Origin: Chryseobacterium indoltheticum
GTDB lineage: Bacteria > Bacteroidota > Bacteroidia > Flavobacteriales > Weeksellaceae
DNA: 64,000 nucleotides
Reading direction: 5' to 3'
NCBI RefSeq assembly: GCF_003815915.1
Contig: NZ_CP033929.1
Location: forward strand, 744,001 to 808,000
Made by a program: the position numbers and the translations under genes. Positions 26,248 to 37,355 of the stretch are shown here, piece by piece. Every line of letters begins with the position of its first letter. Within the stretch, counting starts at the first letter, position 1. The notes beneath the pieces are model-generated. The model was not told the origin of the DNA. It made no database searches and saw nothing but the letters and a program-made list of their open reading frames with translations.

Positions 26248-27963
26248 TCAATTCTCCAAAAACTTCACATCTTTAATATTCAGGCAATGTGTTACATTTC
26301 CTTTCCAGTGATTTTCTTCTAATGTAAAAGCGATATCGAAATTTTTAGTTCTGAAATCATCAGCAAATTGACCCAGTTTAAAACCTATACATTCTATATT
26401 TCTTCCGGTAGATTCTTGTTTGATGTAAAACTTCAGGTGATTGTTATCTTTACCCATCGTTTTTAAATAACCGGAAATTTTTTGATTCCTTAAAACCAAA
26501 TTAGGCTTCATATTTTGAGGCCCGAAAGGAGCCAGCTTTCTGTGGAAATTAATGAAATCTCTATTGATCTCATCAATATGAACGTCAGAATCTATGGTGA
26601 TTGACGGTTCTTTTTGGTGGTCTTTTATCTTTTCACCTACGATTCTCTCAAATTTAATTTTGAAATCCTCAAACTTCGATTTTTCCATAGAAAGTCCTGC
26701 AGCAGCATGGTGACCTCCAAACTTCAGGAAGTATTCTGAGCATAAATCTAACGCTTCATGTACATCAAAATCTGAAACCGATCGGGCAGAAGCTACCATT
26801 TCGCCATTGTTTCCGTCCGTAAAAACCAATGTAGGTTTGTAGTAGGTTTCGGTAAGTCTTGAAGCAACAATTCCTATAACGCCTTTGTTCCATTCGGGAT
26901 GGTAAACAATGGTTGAGAATTTGGTTTCCTGTTGAGATTCTATAATTTGATTCAGTGCTGAAAGAGTAGAATTCATGTCGAGTTCACGTCTTTCATCATT
27001 AAGATTCATAATGTCGCTTACAATTTGGTGAGCGTGTTTCAGATTGTCAGAAACCATCAGTTCAACAGCAGCTTTTCCTTGTGAAATTCTTCCCGCAGCG
27101 TTGATTTTTGGTGCAATTTCAAAAACAATATTTGAAATTTCAAAATGAGAAAGTTTATCTTCAGGGATCAAAAGTCTCAGTCCCATATTTCGGGTTTTTC
27201 TGAGCATCTTAAGACCCATTTTTGCTAGAACCCTGTTTTCTCCGGTCATCGAAACAATATCTGCAGCAATTGAAATTGCCAAAAGATCTGTCAGTTCAAA
27301 CAATTCAGATTCCGGTATTTTGTAAATAGTGTTTAGTCCTTGGCATAATTTAAAACCTACACCACAGCCTGAAAGTTCCTTAAAAGGATACCTGCAGTCG
27401 TTTCTTTTTGGATCTAAAACAGCAACTGCATCAGGAATTTCATCTCCTGGCAAGTGATGGTCACAGATAATAAAATCGATGTCTTTGCTTTTGGCATAAT
27501 TGATCATGTCAGTGGCCTTGATTCCGCAATCTAATGCGATAATCAACGAAAAACCATTGTCCTTTGCAAAGTCAATTCCTTCGGTAGAGATTCCGTAGCC
27601 TTCAGAATTACGATCCGGGATATAATAGTCTAAATATTTTTTTTGAACAATTTTACTCAGATAAAGATACATCAGAGCAACCGCAGTCGTTCCGTCTACA
27701 TCATAATCTCCGTAAACCATGATTTTTTCACCGTTTTCGATAGCTGTTGCAATACGCTCTACGGCTTTTTGCATATCTGCCATCAAAAAAGGACTGTGAA
27801 TATCGGTTACATTAGGTTTGAAAAACTCTCTTGCCTTTTGATAATTGTCAATTCCTCTGAGAACTAATAGTTTAGATTCAAAAGTTCCAAAACCAAGCGA
27901 CGAACTCAATCCATCAACAATTTCTTCATCAGGTTCAGGTTTATAAATCCATTTTTGACTCAT
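26248..27963 (-). CDS. recJ: Single-stranded-DNA-specific exonuclease RecJ
   Basis: The 571-residue protein is a DHH-family 5'-3' exonuclease used in recombination and mismatch repair. Metal-binding motifs are DYDVDG (residues 86-91), ALDCG near 144, DHH at 168-170, and the DHHA1 part with GGHHAAAGLSM and GxIN-like APKINAAGRIS. The ATG at 27963 (MSQKWIYKPEPDEE) is preferred; an in-frame ATG 48 bases upstream adds a non-conserved stretch. The length matches the family. Confidence 0.96.
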   Translation of the reverse strand: MSQKWIYKPEPDEEIVDGLSSSLGFGTFESKLLVLRGIDNYQKAREFFKPNVTDIHSPFLMADMQKAVERIATAIENGEKIMVYGDYDVDGTTAVALMYLYLSKIVQKKYLDYYIPDRNSEGYGISTEGIDFAKDNGFSLIIALDCGIKATDMINYAKSKDIDFIICDHHLPGDEIPDAVAVLDPKRNDCRYPFKELSGCGVGFKLCQGLNTIYKIPESELFELTDLLAISIAADIVSMTGENRVLAKMGLKMLRKTRNMGLRLLIPEDKLSHFEISNIVFEIAPKINAAGRISQGKAAVELMVSDNLKHAHQIVSDIMNLNDERRELDMNSTLSALNQIIESQQETKFSTIVYHPEWNKGVIGIVASRLTETYYKPTLVFTDGNNGEMVASARSVSDFDVHEALDLCSEYFLKFGGHHAAAGLSMEKSKFEDFKIKFERIVGEKIKDHQKEPSITIDSDVHIDEINRDFINFHRKLAPFGPQNMKPNLVLRNQKISGYLKTMGKDNNHLKFYIKQESTGRNIECIGFKLGQFADDFRTKNFDIAFTLEENHWKGNVTHCLNIKDVKFLEN

Positions 27964-28178
27964 TTCACAAAAATAGGTAAAATTTATTTTAAAATCTATT
28001 GAAAAGTCCATCCAAATTCAAATTCTTCCTGATTGTATATTTTAAATTATTGTGAATGTTTATGGTGGTTTTTGATTAAATCATTAAGGAATTTTAATTT
28101 TTTTTACAATTTATTAAAACCAAACTGTTGTGACTCTCGTACATGATTTTAAATATAAACCCATTTAAAAATTATATT

Positions 28179-28889
28179 ATGAAAAAAACAATTCAAGTTT
28201 CTAACCAGGGAGCAACTCTGGATACCGGCAGAAGAAACTTTCTAAAACTGAGCGGCATTGGTATTGCCGTTGCCGGCCTCACGTTGATAGGCTGCGATGA
28301 CGATAATTTTGACTACACACAAAATAACGGAATATTTGATTTGGGAACAGGTGATGTTGGTGTTTTAAACTATGCATATGCCCTTGAGCAGCTCGAGGCC
28401 GATTTTTACACTAAAGTCGTTAATAATTTCTACACCGGCATCTCAAGTGCCGAAAAAGAAATTCTTACAGATCTTTATCACCATGAAGTTATACACCGCG
28501 ACTTTTTCAAGGCAGCTATTTCCGGCGCAACGAATAATGTTTTACCTACTTTAGAATTTCAATATCCAAGTGTAAATTTTAATGACAGAAACTCAGTATT
28601 AGCTACAGCAAAAGCTCTGGAAGATACTGGTGTTGCAGCTTATAACGCAGCGGGCAAATATATTTCCAATCCTGCATATCTGGTACTTGCCGGAAAAATT
28701 GTTTCCGTAGAAGCCAGACATGCCGCAGCAATTAGAGATTTAATTAATCCTGGTACAGCAGCGTTTTCAGGAGATGATGTAATCAATGCCAACGGACTCG
28801 ATGTGGCTAAAGAGCCTAAAGAGATTGTAATGGCAGCAGGTGGATTTATAAAAACTCCGTTCACTTGGAAAGAGCAAGGTATAAACTAA
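28179..28889 (+). CDS. Exported ferritin-like domain protein (Tat lipoprotein type)
   Basis: The 236-residue protein starts with a twin-arginine signal that also ends in a lipobox: RRNFLKLSGIGIAVAG then LTLIGC. The mature part is a ferritin_2-type helical bundle, with ALEQLEADFYTKV, HHEVIHRDFF and SVEARHAAAIRDL providing acid and histidine residues in ferritin-like spacing, and ALEDTGVAAYN. ATG 28179 is chosen over 28143 because the Tat signal starts there. The next gene, 19 bases on, encodes a related protein, so the two likely act together in the cell envelope. The function of the family is unproven. Confidence 0.8.
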   Translation: MKKTIQVSNQGATLDTGRRNFLKLSGIGIAVAGLTLIGCDDDNFDYTQNNGIFDLGTGDVGVLNYAYALEQLEADFYTKVVNNFYTGISSAEKEILTDLYHHEVIHRDFFKAAISGATNNVLPTLEFQYPSVNFNDRNSVLATAKALEDTGVAAYNAAGKYISNPAYLVLAGKIVSVEARHAAAIRDLINPGTAAFSGDDVINANGLDVAKEPKEIVMAAGGFIKTPFTWKEQGIN

Positions 28890-28908
28890 TCAAATTAAAT
28901 CTTTTATT

Positions 28909-29724
28909 ATGAATATTCTTAAATTACTAGATAAACTTTCAGACGATTCTTTTTTTACAAGACAAACGTCTAGATCAGGTTCGCTTTCAGATATTTCAGC
29001 ATTTGGAAAAAAGGCGGCAGTTGCAGCTCTTCCATTAGGCTTGGCAGGTTTAATGACCACAACAGCGAAAGCGGAAACTCTTACAGATACAGTTCCCGGA
29101 ACTACAATGAAAAGTGCACTAACCGATGCGCTGCAGCTAGCACTAACTCTGGAATATTTAGAAGATGAATATTACAGATTGGGTCTTAATGCAGGAACTT
29201 TGATTCCTACAGCAGACCGTACTGTTTTTATGCAGATTTCTAAACATGAAGCAGCCCATGTTGCTTTTCTAAAAAGTACACTGACTTCATTAGGAACAGC
29301 GCCAGCAGCAAAACCCACTTTCGATTTTACAGCTGGAGGAAGTTTCACACCATTTACAAATTATCAGCAGTTCTTGATTTTGGCGCAAGCTTTTGAAGAT
29401 ACCGGGGTGAGAGCCTATAAAGGACAGGCTGGAAATGTGATGTCTAATAAAACAGTTCTTCAGGCAGCTTTACAGATTCACTCTGTGGAAGCAAGACATG
29501 CCTCTCAGGTAAGAAGAATGCGTGCTAATAAAGGGTGGATCGAATTGGCAAATGGCGGTAATATGCCTGCAGCAACCAATGCAGTATATGCAGGCGAAGA
29601 TGTGACATTACAGGCTGGATTTAATACAGCTACTGCCTTTGGAGCAGCAGCAGGATCTGCAGCTTACGATGAGGTTCTTAGCGGAACGGATGCCGCAGCA
29701 ATTGCAGGTCTCTTTATTGTTTAA
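28909..29724 (+). CDS. Exported ferritin-like domain protein
   Basis: The 271-residue protein is homologous to the upstream gene product: LALTLEYLEDEYYRLGL, ISKHEAAHVAFLKS, AFEDTGVRAYKGQ and SVEARHASQVRRMR are the helical motifs with paired Glu/His residues. The signal is unusual: about 33 residues precede KKAAVAALPLGLAGLMTTTAKA, which ends in a signal-peptidase-like AKA, with KK instead of RR. The C-terminus is Ala/Gly rich. A terminator follows. Confidence 0.8.
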   Translation: MNILKLLDKLSDDSFFTRQTSRSGSLSDISAFGKKAAVAALPLGLAGLMTTTAKAETLTDTVPGTTMKSALTDALQLALTLEYLEDEYYRLGLNAGTLIPTADRTVFMQISKHEAAHVAFLKSTLTSLGTAPAAKPTFDFTAGGSFTPFTNYQQFLILAQAFEDTGVRAYKGQAGNVMSNKTVLQAALQIHSVEARHASQVRRMRANKGWIELANGGNMPAATNAVYAGEDVTLQAGFNTATAFGAAAGSAAYDEVLSGTDAAAIAGLFIV

Positions 29725-29746
29725 AATAATTTCTTTTTTTAATATT

Positions 29747-29786
29747 AAAAATCCTTTTTCGGTATTGCCGGAAAAGGATTTTATTT
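29747..29786 (+). terminator. Terminator after the ferritin-like pair
   Basis: A long stem (29747-29762 with 29768-29782, one G-U) around a TATTG loop, ending in TTTTATTTT. Confidence 0.85.
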
Positions 29787-29825
29787 TGAGGAAAAGTATT
29801 ATCTTCACGGCACAAATTATTAATT

Positions 29826-30641
29826 ATGAAAAAAATCTTAGTTTCTGCACTTTTGCTAAGTGCTGCTGTGGGCGTACAAGCTCAGAAAATTAATCTTGGA
29901 AAGGCTGCAGGTGTCGTTTCTAAAGGAGCTTCAGCTTTGTCTTTCTCTAATGCAGATGCTGTAAAATTATCTAAAGAATCGGTCGATTATATGGATAAGA
30001 ATAATCCAGTTGCTGGCCCGAAAGATCCTTACACGGTAAGACTGAATAAACTTTTTGGAAAACACAAATCTCAGGACGGTTTAAACCTGAATTATAAGGT
30101 TTATAAAGTAAAAGATATCAATGCATTTGCTTGCGCAGATGGCAGTGTTCGTGTTTTTTCTTCGTTAATGGATATTATGACTGATGATGAATTATTGGCT
30201 GTAATTGGCCATGAAATTGGTCACGTTAAAAATGAAGATACAAAAGATGCGATCAAGTCTGCTTATCTTAAAGCTGCTGCTTTAGACGCTGCTTCATCGG
30301 CTTCTTCTACAGTAGCCACATTAAATGAAAGCCAAGTCGGGAAAATGGCAAATGAATTTTTGGATGCTTCTCACAGTAAAAAACAAGAATCTCAGGCAGA
30401 TACTTATTCTTACGATTTTATGAAAGCAAATAACTATAATGTTGTTGGAGCTTACACTGCATTTAAAAAGTTGGCGTTATTGTCTGAAGGCGGAACAGCC
30501 CAGTCTGGGTTCCAGAAAATGTTTAATTCTCATCCGGACAGCAATAAAAGAGCAGAAGCTGTGAAAAAACGTGCTGAAAAAGACGGTTTATGGAAAGATC
30601 CGGGAACCGTGACTTTGCCTAAAACAAAACTGACTAAATAA
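29826..30641 (+). CDS. M48 family zinc metalloprotease, exported
   Basis: The 271-residue product has a signal peptide (MKKILVSALLLSAAVGVQAQ). The peptidase core holds HEIGHVKNED (zinc-binding HExxH, about residues 128-132) and the third ligand in ESQADTYSYDFM, as in the M48 family (HtpX, BepA, Loi types). There are no membrane segments after the signal, so it is periplasmic or secreted. FNSHPDSNKRAEAVKK near the end is also typical. BepA-like quality control of outer-membrane proteins is one possible role. Confidence 0.87.
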   Translation: MKKILVSALLLSAAVGVQAQKINLGKAAGVVSKGASALSFSNADAVKLSKESVDYMDKNNPVAGPKDPYTVRLNKLFGKHKSQDGLNLNYKVYKVKDINAFACADGSVRVFSSLMDIMTDDELLAVIGHEIGHVKNEDTKDAIKSAYLKAAALDAASSASSTVATLNESQVGKMANEFLDASHSKKQESQADTYSYDFMKANNYNVVGAYTAFKKLALLSEGGTAQSGFQKMFNSHPDSNKRAEAVKKRAEKDGLWKDPGTVTLPKTKLTK

Positions 30642-30663
30642 TCTTAACTAAATATTTAAAAAT

Positions 30664-30703
30664 AAAACTCCTCAAAGTCTACTTTTTTTTTGAGGAGTTT
30701 TTT
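30664..30703. terminator. Bidirectional terminator between convergent genes
   Basis: Arms AAAACTCCTCAAA (30664-30676) and TTTGAGGAGTTTT (about 30689-30701), with a T-run on the right. Confidence 0.85.
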
Positions 30704-30727
30704 ATGAATTTTAATGTTGTTCTAAAA

Positions 30728-32422
<1,695 letters not shown>

Positions 32423-32468
32423 TTATATGAAAGCAAATTTTGTATATTTCATAACAAAATTTAAGAAT

Positions 32469-32927
32469 ATGAAGATTGAAAAAACAGTCAGGATACTCAA
32501 TAAAAGAGCAAGATTTGAATATGAGATTCTAGAAGAAATAGAGGCAGGAATGGTATTGACAGGTACCGAAATTAAATCTTTACGTTCGTCTAAAGCCTCT
32601 ATTACAGAGTCTTTTTGTCAGTTCATTGATGGTGAATTGTATATCATCAATATGATGATCGACGAATATAAATTGGGTACTTTTTATAATCATAAGACAA
32701 AAAGGGAACGAAAGTTGCTCTTGCACAAAAGAGAATTGTTAAAATTTGAAAAAAAACTTAAGGATGCAGGGAATACAATAATCCCGTTAAAACTTTATAT
32801 AAATGATGGAGGAAAGGCTAAAATTCTAATCGCACTGGGAAGAGGTAAAAAACTCTTTGATAAACGAGAGGCGATAAAAGATAGAGAAAATAAAAGAAAC
32901 CTGGACAGAATATTAAAGAAAAGTTAA
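32469..32927 (+). CDS. smpB: SsrA-binding protein SmpB
   Basis: The 152-residue protein binds tmRNA and brings it to stalled ribosomes. Signatures are EIEAGMVLTGTEIKSLRS, FCQFIDGELYIINMMIDEY, HKTKRERKLLLHKREL and the C-terminal tail RENKRNLDRILK that follows the mRNA channel. ATG 32469 (MKIEKTVRILNKRARFEYEI) matches the family; the ATG at 32427 adds 14 unrelated residues. It diverges from the ABC-F gene, another ribosome factor. Confidence 0.96.
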   Translation: MKIEKTVRILNKRARFEYEILEEIEAGMVLTGTEIKSLRSSKASITESFCQFIDGELYIINMMIDEYKLGTFYNHKTKRERKLLLHKRELLKFEKKLKDAGNTIIPLKLYINDGGKAKILIALGRGKKLFDKREAIKDRENKRNLDRILKKS

Positions 32928-32943
32928 AAATCATCCTGAAAAC

Positions 32944-32975
32944 TTTGTTTATAAAGAAAAATTATATTTATTTTG
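32944..32975 (+). promoter_or_regulatory. Probable promoter of the OmpA-family gene
   Basis: TTTG at 32944-32947 and TATTTTG at 32969-32975 are 21 bases apart; the -7 element has one base fewer than the consensus. Confidence 0.4.
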
Positions 32976-33004
32976 CAATATCAATTATTTAATCATTTAA
33001 TTCT

Positions 33005-34480
33005 ATGAAAAATCTAAAATTAGGAATTTCAGCATTGGCGCTTACGGTTGCCTCTACTGTTTTCGCTCAGACTACCAACAATCCGTGGATGATCGGGGTT
33101 GGTGCTCATGCGGAAAACCATACAGCACAGCGTGATAATTTCAGTAACACGTTTTCTGCTACTAATTTGACGAAGAATATGTTCAATATGAACAATTTTT
33201 CTATTACACCACCACTTTCTAAATTAACAGTTGCTAGAAACATTGGCAAAGGTTTAGTTATTGACTGGCAAACTTCTGTTGGAAATGTTGAGAACAAAAG
33301 ACTTAACATGGGTAAAGAGTTTATGTTAATGACTGGTCTTGGTTTTCAAGCTAAAGCTGCTGGTTTAATTTGGGACGAAGAGTCTTGGTTTGATCCTTAC
33401 TTGAGAGTAGGTGCAAACTATTTAAGACATGATTACACAGCTCTTTCTTTCCCAAGACAAACTTTCATCAACGGAAATCCTGCAGAAATGACTTCTAACG
33501 GAGATAATGGGATGGAAATGGGTAAAGCAAACCACTTTACTGTGTCTACAGGTGCAGGTGTTAACTTCTGGTTAACAAAGAACTTCGGTTTAGGTGTACA
33601 AGGTGATTATGTTTCTACTCCAGGTGATAAAGCGAACTATGCTAATTTCTGGCAAGCTTCTGCTTCTTTGAACTTTAGATTCGGGAACAGAGACAGAGAT
33701 AAGGATGGTATCTTAGATAAAGACGATTTATGTCCAGATACACCAGGTTTACCAGAATTCCAAGGATGTCCTGATACAGACGGTGATGGAGTTCCAGATA
33801 AAGACGATCAGTGTCCAGATGTTGCTGGTCCGGTTGAAAACAATGGTTGCCCTTGGCCAGATACAGATGGTGATGGTATTATCGACAAAGATGATGCTTG
33901 TCCTACTGTTGCAGGTCCTGCAGAAAACAACGGTTGTCCTTGGCCAGATACAGACGGTGATGGTATCTTAGATAAAGATGATGCATGTCCTACAGTTCCT
34001 GGTGTTCCAGAATTCAACGGATGTCCTCCTCCACCAGCTAAGCCAGTTGCTGAAAAAGTAACAGAAGAGTTTAGAGATCTATTATTTGACTTTAACAAAG
34101 CTACTATCAGAGCTCAATCTAATGGTAAATTAGATCAAGCGGCTAGAATTATTAAAGAAGCACCAGCTGAAAACTTTGTGATCGTTGGTATGACTGATAA
34201 AAAAGGTAGCGATACTTATAACTTGAACTTATCTAGACAAAGAGCTGCTGCTGTAGTTGCTGCTTTAGAAGCTAGAGGTGTTAACCCATCAGTATTGAAA
34301 TCAATCGGTATCGGTGAGCAAGAAGCTACTGTTGATGAAACTGCTTCTGATGCTGAAAGACAAGCTGATAGAAGAGTTGTTGTAAGAGGAATCTCTGGTG
34401 CAGAGTGGGATACTTACAAAAAATCTGACTTACCAGCTACTCCTAAGAAGAAAGCTCCGGCTAAGAAAAGAAGAAAATAA
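33005..34480 (+). CDS. OmpA-family outer-membrane protein with thrombospondin-3 repeats
   Basis: The 491-residue protein has a signal peptide (ALALTVASTVFAQ), an eight-strand beta-barrel-like region to about residue 230, then four calcium-binding TSP3 units (DxDxDGxxDxxDxCP; DGILDKDDLCP, DGVPDKDDQCP, DGIIDKDDACP, DGILDKDDACP), a proline-rich spacer (CPPPPAKP) and an OmpA peptidoglycan-binding domain (LLFDFNKATIRAQSNGKL, NLNLSRQRAAAVVAAL, ERQADRRVVV). It ends in a very basic tail (KKKAPAKKRRK). This layout is common among abundant flavobacterial porin-like proteins that tie the outer membrane to the wall. Confidence 0.93.
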   Translation: MKNLKLGISALALTVASTVFAQTTNNPWMIGVGAHAENHTAQRDNFSNTFSATNLTKNMFNMNNFSITPPLSKLTVARNIGKGLVIDWQTSVGNVENKRLNMGKEFMLMTGLGFQAKAAGLIWDEESWFDPYLRVGANYLRHDYTALSFPRQTFINGNPAEMTSNGDNGMEMGKANHFTVSTGAGVNFWLTKNFGLGVQGDYVSTPGDKANYANFWQASASLNFRFGNRDRDKDGILDKDDLCPDTPGLPEFQGCPDTDGDGVPDKDDQCPDVAGPVENNGCPWPDTDGDGIIDKDDACPTVAGPAENNGCPWPDTDGDGILDKDDACPTVPGVPEFNGCPPPPAKPVAEKVTEEFRDLLFDFNKATIRAQSNGKLDQAARIIKEAPAENFVIVGMTDKKGSDTYNLNLSRQRAAAVVAALEARGVNPSVLKSIGIGEQEATVDETASDAERQADRRVVVRGISGAEWDTYKKSDLPATPKKKAPAKKRRK

Positions 34481-34500
34481 TTTAATTTTCTAAATAATAA

Positions 34501-34532
34501 ATACCTCCAGGTTTCTGGGGGTATTTTTTTTG
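34501..34532 (+). terminator. Terminator after the OmpA-family gene
   Basis: Arms ATACCTCCAG (34501-34510) and CTGGGGGTAT (34515-34524), one G-U pair, loop GTTT, then eight T residues. Confidence 0.9.
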
Positions 34533-34546
34533 TTGTTGATTTTAAG

Positions 34547-34554
34547 TAATTTTG
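34547..34554 (+). promoter_or_regulatory. Promoter -7 element for yebC
   Basis: TAATTTTG fits TAnnTTTG and lies 19 bases before the ATG, just past the preceding terminator. Confidence 0.55.
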
Positions 34555-34573
34555 TCAAAATTTAAATTATAAA

Positions 34574-35314
34574 ATGGGAAGAGCATTTGAATATAGAAAA
34601 GCCTCAAAAATGGCTCGTTGGGACAAAATGGCCAAGACTTTTTCTAAAATAGGTAAAGACATTGCATTAGCGGTAAAAGCCGGAGGTACAGATCCTGAAG
34701 CTAACCCTGCATTGAGAAGATGTATCCAGAATGCAAAGGGCGCCAATATGCCGAAAGATAATGTTGAAAGAGCCATCAAAAAAGCAGGTGGAGCCGATGC
34801 AGAAAATTATGAAGAGATCACTTATGAAGGTTACGGACAAGGTGGCGTTGCATTTTTTGTAGAATGTACTACAAATAATCCTACCAGGACTGTTGCTAAC
34901 GTAAGAGCCATTTTCAATAAGTTTGACGGTAACCTTGGAAAAAATGGTGAATTAGCTTTTATTTTCGACAGAAAAGGGATTTTCACTATCGATCTAGCTA
35001 AAGTTACAATGGATTGGGATGATTTTGAAATGGAAATGATTGACGGTGGAGCGGAAGATGTAGAAAAAGATGAAGAAGAAGTAATGATTACAACTGCTTT
35101 TGAAGATTTCGGTTCATTATCTCACAAATTAGATGAGCTAAAAATAGAAGCTAAAAGTGCAGAATTGCAAAGAATTCCGAATAATATAAAAGAAGTTACT
35201 CTAGATCAGTTTAAAGCAAATATGAAAATGCTTGATCGTTTTGAAGAAGATGATGACGTACAAAACGTTTATCATAACATGGAAATTACTGACGAACTTT
35301 TAGAGTCTTTATAA
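34574..35314 (+). CDS. YebC/PmpR family protein
   Basis: The 246-residue protein has the YebC signature MGRAFEYRKASKMARWDKMAK and NPALRRCIQNAKGANMPKDNVERAIKK in parts (LRRCIQNAKGANMPKDN), followed by YEGYGQGGVAFFVECTTNNPTRT and FDRKGIF. The family was named as transcription regulators; recent work links some members to relieving ribosome pausing. Length is normal. Confidence 0.92.
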   Translation: MGRAFEYRKASKMARWDKMAKTFSKIGKDIALAVKAGGTDPEANPALRRCIQNAKGANMPKDNVERAIKKAGGADAENYEEITYEGYGQGGVAFFVECTTNNPTRTVANVRAIFNKFDGNLGKNGELAFIFDRKGIFTIDLAKVTMDWDDFEMEMIDGGAEDVEKDEEEVMITTAFEDFGSLSHKLDELKIEAKSAELQRIPNNIKEVTLDQFKANMKMLDRFEEDDDVQNVYHNMEITDELLESL

Positions 35315-35350
35315 AGATAAAATTGCTGTTTGTAGCAAAGTTTTATTTCT

Positions 35351-35396
35351 TGCCACGAAAACACGAATCCAAGATTTGTGTTTTCGTGGCATTTTT
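35351..35396 (+). terminator. Terminator after yebC, 19-bp stem
   Basis: Arms 35351-35369 and 35373-35391 pair over 19 bp with a single G-U and a 3-base loop (CAA); six T residues follow. The remaining 160 bases to the next gene hold nothing recognisable. Confidence 0.9.
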
Positions 35397-35557
35397 TAAT
35401 GTAGTTTACAATAAAAATAATATAGCATTCATATACAATTCATTTTCAATTAGTTTCTTTGCATAAGAATCAATTGTGCAATCGCCATCTTTGGTAAATT
35501 AAAATACTGACACGTATGGCGATCACTTTTGATCATTAGTAAGATAAATTCTGCAAT

Positions 35558-36382
35558 TTGAAAAGAAACGTTGAACTTGTTATCATTTCGGATGTACATT
35601 TGGGAACTTACGGATGTAAGGCCAAAGAACTTCTACGGTATCTAAATTCTATTCAACCGAAAACGCTAGTTTTAAATGGTGATATCATTGATATTTGGCA
35701 GTTTAAAAAGTCTTACTTCCCTAAGCCTCATTTGAAAGTGATCAAAAAGATCATTTCATTTGCTACGAAAAACACAGATGTCTATTATATTACGGGTAAT
35801 CATGATGAAATGTTCAGAAAGTTTACAGATTTTGAATTGGGTAAGCTCAAAGTCTGCAACAAACTTTGTCTTGAAGTCAATGATAAAAAAACATGGATCT
35901 TTCATGGAGATGTTTTTGATGCATCGGTACAACATTCAAAATGGATTGCCAAACTTGGCGGCAAAGGCTATGACCTTTTAATCGTCATCAACAATGTTGT
36001 CAATTGGTTTTTAGAAAAAATGGGTAGAGAAAAATACTCGTTTTCGAAAAAAATTAAAAACAATGTAAAAAAAGCGGTAAAATATATTGGTGATTTTGAA
36101 TTGACTGCTTCTGAATTGGCCATTGACAATGGTTACGATTATGTAGTTTGCGGGCACATTCATCAGCCGCAAATGCGTGAAGTTGTCACTAAAAAAGGAT
36201 CTTGTACTTATTTTAATTCCGGCGACTGGATTGAAAATCTATCTGCTCTCGAATTTAATCAGAACGAATGGAAAATCTTTCATTACGAAGATCATAAACA
36301 TTTGCTGAAAGACGATGAATCGGAAGAGATTCAGGACATCAATAATTCGGATCTTTTGAAAATTGTAACTCAATTTACGTAG
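35558..36382 (+). CDS. Metallophosphoesterase, LpxH-like
   Basis: The 274-residue protein carries the calcineurin-like metal-binding set: ISDVHLGT (about residues 9-16), LNGDIIDIW, ITGNHDEM, FHGDVFD and CGHIHQPQ. This is the UDP-2,3-diacylglucosamine hydrolase-like subgroup, but the substrate could be another phosphoester. The start must be TTG at 35558, because an in-frame stop lies 18 bases upstream and no ATG is present. The glycosyltransferase gene follows after one base, so the pair probably works together on an envelope lipid or glycan. Confidence 0.85.
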   Translation: MKRNVELVIISDVHLGTYGCKAKELLRYLNSIQPKTLVLNGDIIDIWQFKKSYFPKPHLKVIKKIISFATKNTDVYYITGNHDEMFRKFTDFELGKLKVCNKLCLEVNDKKTWIFHGDVFDASVQHSKWIAKLGGKGYDLLIVINNVVNWFLEKMGREKYSFSKKIKNNVKKAVKYIGDFELTASELAIDNGYDYVVCGHIHQPQMREVVTKKGSCTYFNSGDWIENLSALEFNQNEWKIFHYEDHKHLLKDDESEEIQDINNSDLLKIVTQFT

Positions 36383-36383
36383 A

Positions 36384-37355
36384 ATGGAGATTTTATACGC
36401 ATTTCAGGGAACAGGAAACGGTCATGTTGCACGCGCACAGGAAATCATTCCTATTCTTAAAAAGTATGCTTCTGTTGATACTTTGATCAGTGGTCATCAA
36501 TCTCAATTAAAAGCCGATTTCCCCATTAACTTCCAACATAAAGGTGTTTCTTTGCTTTATAACAAAAGAGGAGGAATTTCCTATAAAAAAATCCTTTTTG
36601 AAAATAACTTTCTCGAAGCTTTTAAAACCATTAAACAAATCGATTTAAGTAAATACGACTTAATTATCAATGATTACGAGCCATTAACAGGTTGGGCTTG
36701 TAAAACTAAAAATTTAAATATGATTGAGCTGAGTCATCAGGCTTCAATGAGTTTTAAAGAAACCCCAAAACCAGTGAACAAAGACTTTTTCGGAGAGTTG
36801 ATTTTAAAATATTACGTTCCGAGTGAAAAGAAGATAGGTTTTCATTTTGAAAATTATCATTCACAAATTAAAAAACCAGTCATCAGAAGAAAAATAAGAA
36901 ACCTGAATCCTGATAAAAAAGGATTTTACGTAGTTTACCTGCCTAGTTTTTCTGACGAAAATATCATCAAAGTTTTAAGTGAGATTCCTGTAGAATGGAA
37001 GGTTTTTTCTAAAAACAGCAAACTTCAGAGAAAAGAAAAAAATGTTGAGATTTTTCCAATTGATGAAATTCAATATTTAAAATATTTCGAAAACTGTGAC
37101 GGAATTTTATGCAATGCAGGATTTGAAACTCCCGCCGAAGCACTTTTTATGGATAAAAAACTGTTTGTAATTCCCATTCATAATCAATACGAACAGGAAT
37201 GCAATGCCTGCGCTTTAGACAAAATGGGAATTCCGAATTCTAAAATTTTAGATGTAGAAGAAATTAAAAACTGGGTAGCTTCGGATCTTCATTTTCAGGT
37301 CAATTATCCTGATGATATTGAAGATATTCTGCTCAATGAAGTTTTAGTTCTGTAA
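36384..37355 (+). CDS. Glycosyltransferase-like protein (GT28-type fold)
   Basis: The 323-residue protein begins ILYAFQGTGNGHVARAQEI, the glycine-rich loop of MurG/GT28-like GT-B enzymes, and has the donor-site stretch DGILCNAGFETPAEALFMDK with IPIHNQYEQECNA near residues 235-275. It fits the group annotated as glycosyltransferase family protein beside a metallophosphoesterase. Acceptor and donor are unknown. Its 3' end overlaps the convergent GNAT gene by 12 bases. Confidence 0.8.
   Translation: MEILYAFQGTGNGHVARAQEIIPILKKYASVDTLISGHQSQLKADFPINFQHKGVSLLYNKRGGISYKKILFENNFLEAFKTIKQIDLSKYDLIINDYEPLTGWACKTKNLNMIELSHQASMSFKETPKPVNKDFFGELILKYYVPSEKKIGFHFENYHSQIKKPVIRRKIRNLNPDKKGFYVVYLPSFSDENIIKVLSEIPVEWKVFSKNSKLQRKEKNVEIFPIDEIQYLKYFENCDGILCNAGFETPAEALFMDKKLFVIPIHNQYEQECNACALDKMGIPNSKILDVEEIKNWVASDLHFQVNYPDDIEDILLNEVLVL

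Noticed and set aside
28143-28178. Upstream ATG for the first ferritin-like gene
   Set aside because: The Tat signal starts at 28179; the extra 12 residues would bury it.
32427-32468. Upstream ATG of smpB
   Set aside because: It adds 14 residues not found in SmpB; the ATG at 32469 matches the family start.
33808-34098. 96-codon open frame on the minus strand
   Set aside because: It is the shadow of the repetitive thrombospondin-3 codons of the OmpA-family gene; composition is Gly/Pro/Ser filler with no start signal.
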